A stretch of DNA of 64,000 nt from Chryseobacterium sp. Leaf394 (lineage in GTDB: Bacteria; Bacteroidota; Bacteroidia; Flavobacteriales; Weeksellaceae). Position 1 is the stretch's first letter, and the number at the start of each line of letters is the position of its first letter. Below, piece by piece: positions 35,156-42,601 of the stretch. The DNA is taken from contig NZ_LMQH01000011.1 in assembly GCF_001424105.1 (NCBI RefSeq), positions 1,294,273 through 1,358,272 of the forward strand. The letters are read 5' to 3'. The notes under the pieces were generated by a model. It saw only the letters and a list, made by a program, of their open reading frames with translations. It searched no databases and was not told the origin of the DNA. The translations under genes and the position numbers were made by a program.

Positions 35156-35965
35156 TTACTCAACATCATATTTGCTGATTACCTTCTGAGTAACTCCTGA
35201 GCTGCTGAAACCTCCGTCATGGAAGAGATTCTGCATAGTGACTTTCTTGGTTAAATCTGAGAATAAAGTTACACAGTAATCCGCGCATTCAAGAGCAGTA
35301 GCATTTCCTAGTGGAGACATATCTTCCGCATATCCCATAAATCCGCCAAAACCTTTCACACCACTTCCTGCCGTAGTTGGAGTAGGAGATTGAGAAACTG
35401 TGTTTACACGTACTTTTCTCTGTCCCCAATAGTTCCCGAAAGTTCTTGCGATGCTTTCAAGATATGCTTTGTTGTCAGACATATCGTTGTAATCAGGGAA
35501 TGTTCTCTGAGCAGCGATATAGGTCAGCGCCAAGATGCTTCCCCATTCGTTCATACAGTCTTTCTCGTAAGCTACTCTCATTACTTTGTGGAAAGAAACT
35601 GCTGAGATATCCCAACCTTTTTCCAACCAGTCGTAGTTCATTTCTGTATAGTGTTTTCCTTTTCTTACGTTGATAGACATTCCGATGGAGTGTAGGATAA
35701 AATCTATTTTACCAAATTTTGCAACTGCGGCATCAAAAAGTTTTTCAAGATCTTCGATGGAGGTAGCATCTGCACCAATCACTTCAGAACCAGTTTTTTC
35801 AGCCAAAGCATTCAATTCTCCCATTCTGAGGGCGATAGGAGCGTTTGATAAGATAAATTCTGCACCTTCTTCATGACATCTTTCTGCAACTTTCCAAGCG
35901 ATTGATTGTTCATTAAGGGCTCCAAATATAATTCCCTTCTTGCCTTTAAGTAAACCGTATGACAT
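35156..35965 (-). CDS. fabI: Enoyl-ACP reductase FabI
   Basis: 269 residues, SDR fold. The GIIFGALNEQSIAWKVAE cofactor motif is the FabI form of the Rossmann loop; SIGMSINVRKGK follows, and the catalytic Tyr and Lys appear as YNDMSDNK (Yx6K). It catalyses the last step of each fatty-acid elongation round using NADH or NADPH, and is the usual triclosan target. It is transcribed alone from a TACATTTG box. Confidence 0.93.
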   Translation of the reverse strand: MSYGLLKGKKGIIFGALNEQSIAWKVAERCHEEGAEFILSNAPIALRMGELNALAEKTGSEVIGADATSIEDLEKLFDAAVAKFGKIDFILHSIGMSINVRKGKHYTEMNYDWLEKGWDISAVSFHKVMRVAYEKDCMNEWGSILALTYIAAQRTFPDYNDMSDNKAYLESIARTFGNYWGQRKVRVNTVSQSPTPTTAGSGVKGFGGFMGYAEDMSPLGNATALECADYCVTLFSDLTKKVTMQNLFHDGGFSSSGVTQKVISKYDVE

Positions 35966-35989
35966 AGTATTTTAATGTTTATTAATCCA

Positions 35990-35997
35990 CAAATGTA
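35990..35997 (-). promoter_or_regulatory. -7 promoter element (TACATTTG) for fabI
   Basis: An exact TAnnTTTG match 24 bases before the ATG. Confidence 0.6.
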
Positions 35998-36024
35998 ACG
36001 ATTATTTGTGTTGTAAGCATAATA

Positions 36025-36058
36025 AAAAACGAAGCCTTACTTAAAAGGCTTCGTTTTT
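36025..36058 (-). terminator. Terminator of the 36,084-36,383 gene
   Basis: AAAAACGAAGCCTT and AAGGCTTCGTTTTT form a perfect 14-bp stem around ACTTAA, with T runs. Confidence 0.85.
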
Positions 36059-36083
36059 TTTGAAATATTTATATGACTGAATT

Positions 36084-36383
36084 CTAATTTGTTTTTTTAT
36101 TCCATTCTGCCTTCACATCTTCTGCGGCATCTTTGGTTTTTTCCCAGGCATCGCTTGCTCCCTGCTTGATATCTTCCCAGGTATCTCCAGCTTTTTCTTT
36201 TGCTCTTTCAAGCCAGCCTTCGCTTGTTGCTTCCTCGTCGTTATTTCTTCTTTCGTTGATATAATCTTTAGCTCTGTCTGCTAAATCCTCAACTTTCCAC
36301 TTTGCGTTGTCTGCAGTGTTTTTCAAAGAATCTTTGGTGTTGTCTACTGCGTTTTCTGCTTTGTTGTAATCTTGATTTTCCAT
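36084..36383 (-). CDS. Small hydrophilic stress-type protein (LEA/CsbD-like)
   Basis: 99 residues, no signal, almost no hydrophobic residues. It is built of amphipathic helical units with recurrent Trp and Ala-Lys-Asp: LERAKEKAGDTWEDIKQG, ASDAWEKTKDAAEDVKAEW. This resembles LEA-like or YtxH/CsbD stress proteins, but I cannot assign a family. It probably accumulates under stress (inference from composition). It has its own terminator. Confidence 0.7.
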   Translation of the reverse strand: MENQDYNKAENAVDNTKDSLKNTADNAKWKVEDLADRAKDYINERRNNDEEATSEGWLERAKEKAGDTWEDIKQGASDAWEKTKDAAEDVKAEWNKKTN

Positions 36384-36692
36384 TATATTTAATTATTTAA
36401 GGTGTTATATTTTATATTTAAACAATAAGCATTCCTAAGAAAGTTCTGCAAATGTTAAAATTGTCATAAATTAATTTTGTCGGTCTGTTATGATAAAAAG
36501 TAATTTATAAAAAGTCAGAATTTTCACTCAAAATAATTATTCATTGTGTCAAGTCTCATCTGATTAAAATTCTTTATAAATTAGAATATTTAATAAATTT
36601 TTTATGCTAATCAGTTAAAAATTGATTTATGTTAATTATTTTATCTCAAATAATTAAATATATTTGCACCTTCAAAATTCAAATGAACTTCA
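36384..36692. other. AT-rich intergenic region
   Basis: About 310 bases between divergent genes, very AT-rich. Apart from the -7 element at 36,659 I find no repeat, hairpin or RNA gene. Confidence 0.45.
36659..36666 (+). promoter_or_regulatory. -7 promoter element (TATATTTG)
   Basis: An exact TAnnTTTG match 26 bases before the ATG at 36693. Confidence 0.6.
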
Positions 36693-37844
36693 ATGAAAAA
36701 AAAGATAGTTTCCTTCTCAGCTTTATTTCTGATTTCTTTTAGTACGGTTTATGGGCAGGTCGGCATTGGCACCACCACACCAGACCAGTCATCAATTCTT
36801 CACCTTAACAGTACAAACAAAGGTCTTCTGCTGACGAGCATTGCGCTTACATCATCAACAGACAATATCACGATTCCGTCTCCGGCAGCAGGACTTCTTA
36901 TCTGGAATAACGGTACAGGCGGCTTCAGCCCTGCTGGTTTATACTATTGGGACAATGCCAAATGGAATATTTTGTCAACAGGAAATACCACAACAGGAAT
37001 CGGTACAACATCCGGCTGGAACACCACTGGAAATAATTCAGGCAGCAGTTCCGGAGCAGGTACAGCCATGTCTCTTGGAACTTCCACCTTCGATGATCTG
37101 ATTTTTAAAGTTAATAATACATACGCAGGAAGGCTGGGAACCAATAATTCTGTACAGTTGGGAACGGGAACGTCGGCGTCTCAAAGCGGAACTGCTGTTG
37201 GGCAAAATGCGAAGTCTACCAGCAACGAAAGCACTGCAGTAGGAGCAAATTCAACTGCGGCAGGATTTCAGTCAGCTGCTTTTGGTTACAATTCAAAAAC
37301 AAATTCCAACAGTGAGACTGCAATCGGTTACAATACAGTGACCAATGGGCAAAACTCAACGGCTTTAGGTTCCGGAGCGTCTGCTACAGGGCAAAATTCG
37401 TCTGCGATAGGATATGGTGCTGCGACAACTCAGGCCAATGCAATTGTTCTGGGAAATTCAGGAGCTAATATCGGTATTGGAACAAATTCACCGAATACTT
37501 CAGCTAAACTCGATGTTAACGGACAGTTTAAATTGGGTGAGAAAGGAAGTATTATAAAAAATATAGTAAGTTTTGAAACCTGGCCGGGCGTATCCATCTA
37601 CAATCTTTCTGCCGGAGGTTCTGCCGAAATTGATATTGCAGTTCCTGCTGCGGCACAGATCAGCTCGGGCAGAGCAAGCATTGTGGTTTCGCCTGCAGGA
37701 GATTTTCCCGGTAATTCTACTTTTGCAGTTTCAAATCCGAGGTACACTTCCGCCTCCAACATCAGAATTAATGTAACCAATATTTCCGGTGCTGCGGCGA
37801 GTCTTTATTACGGACATTTTTTTGTGACAGTGAATGAATTTTAA
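36693..37844 (+). CDS. Secreted protein with YadA-head-like repeats
   Basis: 383 residues; signal peptide ending VYGQ, then the Bacteroidota phrase VGIGTTTPDQSSILHL. Residues about 155-250 carry YadA/Hia-head-type 14-15 residue repeats (GTAVGQNAKSTSNES, TAVGANSTAAGFQS, TAIGYNTVTNGQNS, TALGSGASATGQNS). A second VGIGT-like unit (NIGIGTNSPNTSAKLDVNG) follows, then a beta-rich C-terminal domain. There is no YadA membrane anchor and no T9SS sorting domain, so how it is held or exported past the periplasm is unclear. Confidence 0.78.
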   Translation: MKKKIVSFSALFLISFSTVYGQVGIGTTTPDQSSILHLNSTNKGLLLTSIALTSSTDNITIPSPAAGLLIWNNGTGGFSPAGLYYWDNAKWNILSTGNTTTGIGTTSGWNTTGNNSGSSSGAGTAMSLGTSTFDDLIFKVNNTYAGRLGTNNSVQLGTGTSASQSGTAVGQNAKSTSNESTAVGANSTAAGFQSAAFGYNSKTNSNSETAIGYNTVTNGQNSTALGSGASATGQNSSAIGYGAATTQANAIVLGNSGANIGIGTNSPNTSAKLDVNGQFKLGEKGSIIKNIVSFETWPGVSIYNLSAGGSAEIDIAVPAAAQISSGRASIVVSPAGDFPGNSTFAVSNPRYTSASNIRINVTNISGAAASLYYGHFFVTVNEF

Positions 37845-38201
37845 AAGGAAGCGGGAGTATAGGAATATTCTTCAGATAACTTACGATTTAAAATTGTCCC
37901 AATCTCACGTGCCATTTGATAATTTTTTTTCCGGATTTAATGTCCTCTGTAAATATAAAATGTCAAATAAACACATGATTTTGAGGTTTTTACATTTATA
38001 GTGATATACATTAAACTTAGTGTTTTAAGGTGAATTAATTTCCAAATAATGATAATTTTAATGAAATTTTTATTAAAAGTCAAAGATTATTTCCCTATAG
38101 ATACAGCTTTCGTAAAATATTTACAAATAATCATAATTTTTCTTTATGTTTGAACCGTAAAATATTTTGTAAAGACTATAATTTAAAATTACTGATAATC
38201 A
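37845..38201. other. Intergenic region, no gene seen
   Basis: About 357 AT-rich bases. It contains a -7 element at 38,145-38,152; otherwise I see no RNA gene, repeat or strong dyad. Confidence 0.45.
38145..38152 (+). promoter_or_regulatory. -7 promoter element (TATGTTTG)
   Basis: An exact TAnnTTTG match 49 bases before the ATG at 38202. Confidence 0.5.
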
Positions 38202-39029
38202 ATGAAACTAAAACTACTCATTCTTGTAACGTGCATTTACAGCGTACAGGTTTTTTCACAGCAATATTATGGCAAACAGCAGTCTAAAAATCTTCCTAAA
38301 GTTGAATTTATTTTAGCTGATGGCTCCAAAACAGATGGTTTTTTTGTAGGTTATACTTATCCCAACGGTACTTATCCGGGCTTTTTCGATAAGGATGATA
38401 TCTACAATTTTGTTTATAAAAAAACGAAAACATCAGCCGATGAAAAATTTGGTGCAAATGAAGTGAAACTGGTGAAAATTTATGATGACCATGATGATGT
38501 AGTGAATGCCATTGAAAGACTGGACATGAAATATATCGATAAAAACGGTCAGGTTTCAGACAAGAAAAAAAGATCGTTTCAGCCGCTGCTTTATGATGGG
38601 AAATTACAGATTTTCGGTTCAAATCTTACTATCTGCACAGGTGCAGCCTGTAACTATGTCTATTCTAAAATCTATATCAAAAATGCAAAGGACGATTTTG
38701 CTGTAATGCCTGTGGATTACGATAAGATGGGACTTTTTGCAGGATCACTTTATGATAAGATGGCGGAAGCATTTAAGTACGCCGGCAGAGACTGTCCCGA
38801 ATTCCTGAAATATATGGAACAGTTTGATGCTAAACTTGAAGATAAAGAATTCAAAAAAGAAATTGCTGCAAGATTTAAAGGGATCAGAAAAAAGGCTTAT
38901 GAAGATGCTAAGAAAGATAAATTAGGATATAACGGCACACAGGAACTGATAGGTCAGTACATGCTTCAGGCTTACCTTGATTTCTATGGCGGCATCGTAA
39001 GGGAATACGAAAAAAACTGCCCCAATTAA
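38202..39029 (+). CDS. Exported protein, unknown
   Basis: 275 residues; signal peptide ending VFSQ. The mature part begins with a small beta domain (KVEFILADGSKTDGFFVGY), has a charged middle, one Cys pair in TICTGAACNYVY, and a helical Lys-rich C-terminal part (about 190-270). I recognise no family. It stands alone with its own promoter and a clear terminator. Confidence 0.7.
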   Translation: MKLKLLILVTCIYSVQVFSQQYYGKQQSKNLPKVEFILADGSKTDGFFVGYTYPNGTYPGFFDKDDIYNFVYKKTKTSADEKFGANEVKLVKIYDDHDDVVNAIERLDMKYIDKNGQVSDKKKRSFQPLLYDGKLQIFGSNLTICTGAACNYVYSKIYIKNAKDDFAVMPVDYDKMGLFAGSLYDKMAEAFKYAGRDCPEFLKYMEQFDAKLEDKEFKKEIAARFKGIRKKAYEDAKKDKLGYNGTQELIGQYMLQAYLDFYGGIVREYEKNCPN

Positions 39030-39036
39030 TTTCATC

Positions 39037-39067
39037 AAAAAGGATTTCAACATTTGAAATCCTTTTT
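39037..39067. terminator. Bidirectional 14-bp hairpin terminator
   Basis: AAAAAGGATTTCAA and TTGAAATCCTTTTT pair exactly around CAT, between convergent genes. Confidence 0.85.
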
Positions 39068-39119
39068 ATTTTATGTAAGTCTAAAGTTGCAATTATTTTT
39101 TTAGTATCGGGAATTAAAC

Positions 39120-39974
39120 TTATTTCACAACCCTTTCCAAAACCCATTCTATAAGATTTTGTTCTGAAGCATGATGATCTTTTGAAAATTCGCCTCTTCG
39201 TCTATTGGCGATTACATTGTTTACGGTAATGGCTTTATGACCTAAAAGCTGAGAGAAAGCGTAGATAGCAGAAGTTTCCATCTCAAAATTGGTAATTCCC
39301 AGATCATTTAAAGTTTCCAAAAACTGTTCGTCTGTGGACTTCAAACGGAGTTGTCTGCCTTGTGGAGCATAGAAGCCCGGGAAAGTTGCTGTATTTCCGT
39401 GGTATTTTGCGTCTTTGTAAAGTTCGCCCAATTCTTCAGACCATTCTGAAAAATAAAGCATTGGTTTTATCCTTTCGTAGGGAAATTTTTCATAAAAACT
39501 TTTCGAAAATTCATTTTCAAACTGATAATCTTTGTAGAAATTCATCAGTCCGTCGAGACCGACAACGTTTTGAGTAACGAGCATATTGTCTACTTCCACC
39601 TCGGGATTCACACTTCCGCAGGTTCCCATTCTGAAAAGTTTCAGCGAAGTTTTTTCAGCTTTGATTTCTTTCTTTTTTAAATCGATATTGACCAGAGCAT
39701 CGAGCTCATTCATCACGATATCTATGTTTTCAGTACCAATTCCTGTAGACATTACGGTAATTCTTTCACCTCTTAAAATTCCTGTGTGGGTATAAAATTC
39801 CCTCTTATTTTTTTTGATTTCTACTTTGTCGAAATGTTTTGAAACCTTTGCCACACGGTCGGGATCGCCAACGAGGATTATTTTTTCGGCAATATCTTCA
39901 GGTAAAAGATTTAAATGATAAATGCTTCCGTCTTCATTGAGAATAAGTTCTGAAGCTGCAAGTTGATTAAGCAT
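39120..39974 (-). CDS. Nucleoside phosphorylase (uridine phosphorylase family)
   Basis: 284 residues. Family motifs: ILVGDPDRVAKV (phosphate loop), MSTGIGTENIDIVMNEL, RMGTCGSV and the ribose/base-binding NFEMETSAIYAFSQLLGHKA. It splits a nucleoside with phosphate to base and ribose-1-phosphate for salvage. Base preference (uridine versus purine) cannot be decided by eye. It is transcribed leftward, divergent from the peroxidase gene. Confidence 0.88.
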   Translation of the reverse strand: MLNQLAASELILNEDGSIYHLNLLPEDIAEKIILVGDPDRVAKVSKHFDKVEIKKNKREFYTHTGILRGERITVMSTGIGTENIDIVMNELDALVNIDLKKKEIKAEKTSLKLFRMGTCGSVNPEVEVDNMLVTQNVVGLDGLMNFYKDYQFENEFSKSFYEKFPYERIKPMLYFSEWSEELGELYKDAKYHGNTATFPGFYAPQGRQLRLKSTDEQFLETLNDLGITNFEMETSAIYAFSQLLGHKAITVNNVIANRRRGEFSKDHHASEQNLIEWVLERVVK

Positions 39975-40072
39975 AATATTTATTTTTCTGTTTCTAAAAG
40001 TACTAAAATTGATGTAAACGAAATGTAAACATTATTTAATTTATCGTTAAAATGTTACCAATTCAAAGAAGG

Positions 40073-40080
40073 TACATTTG
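40073..40080 (+). promoter_or_regulatory. -7 promoter element (TACATTTG) for the peroxidase
   Basis: An exact TAnnTTTG match 14 bases before the GTG start at 40095. Confidence 0.6.
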
Positions 40081-40094
40081 CCGGTAAAAAAATC

Positions 40095-41942
40095 GTGAGA
40101 TCTTACTTTATACTTATTCCAGCTATTCTGATTGTATTATTTTCCATGTCTTTTAATGATGCTGACAAAGGTTTAAAAACCGAAAATACATATATCAACC
40201 AAGGTCTTACCAATTTCAAAATCGAACTTGAATATCTGAAAAATGATGCCGAACTTTTTTCAGAAAAAAGAATTACAGTGGGGAAGCTGCGTGAAACCAT
40301 CAGAAAGACCAGAAATTCTTTTAAGGAAATCGAATTTTTTGTAGCCTATCACTATCCTGAATTTACCAAAACCCATCTTAATGCTGCACCGCTTTTTCAT
40401 ATCGAAGCAGCAGGAACAACTGCTTTCACTTTACCCCCAGAAGGGCTGCAGGTTTTAGACGAATTGATTTTTTCTGATGAAGCCGAAAATGAAAAGGAAG
40501 AGATAAAAACCATCACCAATTTTCTCTATAACAGTTACGCTAATTTTTATTTGAGTACTTTGAAAAACGGAGTAAGCAGCGGAACCAATAAAACGTTACC
40601 CCTCAGAATCGAACTGATCAGAATCTACAGTTTGGGAGTGACTGGTTTTGATACGCCGGGATCTTTAAATATTTCTGAAGAGTCTGCTCACGCTTTTCTG
40701 GGAATGAAAAATTATATTTCGGATGATGCTTATTTTAAAAGTTTTAAAACTGAAAAAGCCATTCAGATTTTAGATCAGACCATTCAATATTTAGGGAGAA
40801 ATAATGATTTTGAAACTTTTGACCGTATTATATTTTATAAAAACTTCGTTCAGCCTTTGTATGAAGAGTTCGGTACATGGGATGGCAGACCGGATGATCT
40901 CAAAAACTTTTCAGGATGGAATGTTTCCAACAAAGATTTTTTTAAAGCCGATTTTTTTGATCCGTATTTTTATACTTTACTGAAACCTTCTGAAGACAGT
41001 CAGGAATTGAGAGATTTGGGCGAAAAGATATTTTATGACACCAATTTCAGTGCGAACGGAAAGATGAGTTGTGCAAGCTGTCATTTGCCGGAAAATGCAT
41101 ACACTGATTTAAATTCAAAATCACTGAGCAATGTTGAAGGAAAAACGGTATTAAGAAATTCGCCTTCACTTTACAATGCGGTTTTTGCGAAAAGATTTTT
41201 CTATGACATGCGTGCTTTTTACCTTGAGCAGCAGGCAGAACATGTGATTTATAACAAGGAAGAATTTGATACGGATTATGAAAAGATAGTTGCTAAATTA
41301 AATTCAGATAAAAACTATAAGAAATCTTTTTCAACTTTATTTAAAGACAAAAAGATTACAAAACAGAATTTTTCGAAAGCTTTAAGTTCATTTGTTGCTT
41401 CACTGTATTCCTTTGAAAGTGATTTTGACCGTTTTATGAGAAATGAAAAGGAAATTTCTGAGGATGCCAAGAAAGGATTTAATCTTTTTATGGGAAAAGC
41501 CAACTGTGCAACCTGTCATTTTGCCCCTCATTTTTCAGGATTGGTCCCACCTTTTTTTAATGAAAATGAATCTGAAGTTTTAGGAGTAACAAAGAAACCG
41601 ATTTCAGTTTTACCTGTGGAATTGGATGACGACAAGGGAAGGATTAATTCAAATGTGAAAAAAGAAAGTTCGTGGATTTATGAAAATTCTTTTAAAACAA
41701 TGACCGTAAGAAATATTGCTTTAACGAAACCTTATTTTCACAACGGGGCTTTCAATACTTTGGAAGAAGTAATTGAATTTTACAATGAAGGTGGAGGAGA
41801 AGGCTTGGGATTGCCCATGAAAAACCAGACACTTCCTGCGGACAAACTCAATCTTTCTGAGGCAGAGAAGAAGCATCTGATCAGTTTTCTGAATACTTTG
41901 ACGGATATCAGCAAGGCTAAAACTCAGGTGAAGAGAAAGTGA
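40095..41942 (+). CDS. Di-haem cytochrome-c peroxidase with extra N-terminal domain
   Basis: 615 residues from a GTG start, with a hydrophobic N-terminal export segment. The C-terminal 320 residues are a CcpA/MauG-type di-haem domain with haem motifs CASCH (Cys326) and CATCH (Cys471) and the NSPSLYNAVFAKRFFYDMRA segment. Residues about 25-300 form an additional helical domain (SFKEIEFFVAYHYPEF, FHIEAAGTTAFTLPPEGLQVLDEL) not present in classical peroxidases. Together with DWD-like GTWDGRPDDL this suggests a substrate- or metal-binding module. Likely periplasmic peroxide reduction or protein oxidation. Confidence 0.87.
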   Translation: MRSYFILIPAILIVLFSMSFNDADKGLKTENTYINQGLTNFKIELEYLKNDAELFSEKRITVGKLRETIRKTRNSFKEIEFFVAYHYPEFTKTHLNAAPLFHIEAAGTTAFTLPPEGLQVLDELIFSDEAENEKEEIKTITNFLYNSYANFYLSTLKNGVSSGTNKTLPLRIELIRIYSLGVTGFDTPGSLNISEESAHAFLGMKNYISDDAYFKSFKTEKAIQILDQTIQYLGRNNDFETFDRIIFYKNFVQPLYEEFGTWDGRPDDLKNFSGWNVSNKDFFKADFFDPYFYTLLKPSEDSQELRDLGEKIFYDTNFSANGKMSCASCHLPENAYTDLNSKSLSNVEGKTVLRNSPSLYNAVFAKRFFYDMRAFYLEQQAEHVIYNKEEFDTDYEKIVAKLNSDKNYKKSFSTLFKDKKITKQNFSKALSSFVASLYSFESDFDRFMRNEKEISEDAKKGFNLFMGKANCATCHFAPHFSGLVPPFFNENESEVLGVTKKPISVLPVELDDDKGRINSNVKKESSWIYENSFKTMTVRNIALTKPYFHNGAFNTLEEVIEFYNEGGGEGLGLPMKNQTLPADKLNLSEAEKKHLISFLNTLTDISKAKTQVKRK

Positions 41943-41990
41943 TTATCTATTGATGTTGATTTTTAAAATTTACAATTTAAGGATACGGGA

Positions 41991-42345
41991 TTAGAGTTTC
42001 GGGGTGTAAGAATATACTTTTGGGATAAAAGAATATACTTTTAGGAAGGAAAAATATACTTTAGGGATGCGAGAATATACTTTTGGGATGCAAGAATATT
42101 CTTTTGGGATGCAAGAATATACTTTTAGGATGCAGGAATATAGTTTTGGAATGCGAAAATATAGTTTTGGGAAGCGAGAATATAGTTTTGGGATGTAAGA
42201 ATATACTTTCTGGATACAAGAATATACTTTTTGGAAGCAAAATATTGTTTGACATTGCAAAAACTAAGTTCGCCAAAGCAAGAATATTATTCGACAATAC
42301 AACAATAGAATTCGACAAGGCAAGAATATCATTCGACATACGGAT
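41991..42345. repeat. 21-bp tandem repeat array, about 17 units, two subfamilies
   Basis: From 42,011 the sequence falls into consecutive 21-bp units that each begin AATA(T/G/C). Units 42,011-42,240 follow the core AATATACTTTTGGGATGC plus AAG; the last of these is 20 bp. Units 42,241-42,345 follow AATATTATTCGACAATGC plus AAG. A partial unit lies at 41,991-42,010. Several units contain TACTTTTG or TAGTTTTG, which match TAnnTTTG. Short open frames run through the array on both strands because the unit is a multiple of three. There are no spacers, so it is not a CRISPR. Confidence 0.88.
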
Positions 42346-42601
42346 AATTACAAATAACATTTTCATAGATATAACTTTACCTCACAATAGTTTAGATTCC
42401 TCCGGAATGCCAAAATGAATGCTGATTTTTGCGTTGTGAGTAAAAACGGACATTACTTTCTGATTTAATACTAATTTAACCTGCGTAACATTCGATTTCA
42501 GTTTTATTAATATTCATCGCCGTTTAATTAAAGATAGCGTAACGCAAAGCCATCAGGAAACAGATAGTTTTGCACTTGAAAAATGATAATTTAATAAAAA
42601 A
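42346..42601. other. Region between the 21-bp array and the PhoX-like gene
   Basis: About 255 AT-rich bases holding the -7 box at 42,565. Around 42,540-42,560 GCGTAACGCAAAGC is slightly GC-richer. No gene or hairpin recognised. Confidence 0.4.
42565..42572 (+). promoter_or_regulatory. -7 promoter element (TAGTTTTG) for the PhoX-like gene
   Basis: An exact TAnnTTTG match 29 bases before the GTG start at 42602. The same octamer occurs in three units of the upstream 21-bp array. Confidence 0.55.

Noticed and set aside
41991-42345. CRISPR array
   Set aside because: Units are contiguous 21-mers with no unique spacers and no cas genes nearby.
42083-42418. Open frames with heptapeptide repeats across the 21-bp array on both strands
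   Set aside because: Any 21-bp repeat without stops is open in several frames; stops occur in other units of the same frame, and there is no fitting start or promoter. Coding use is not excluded but not supported.
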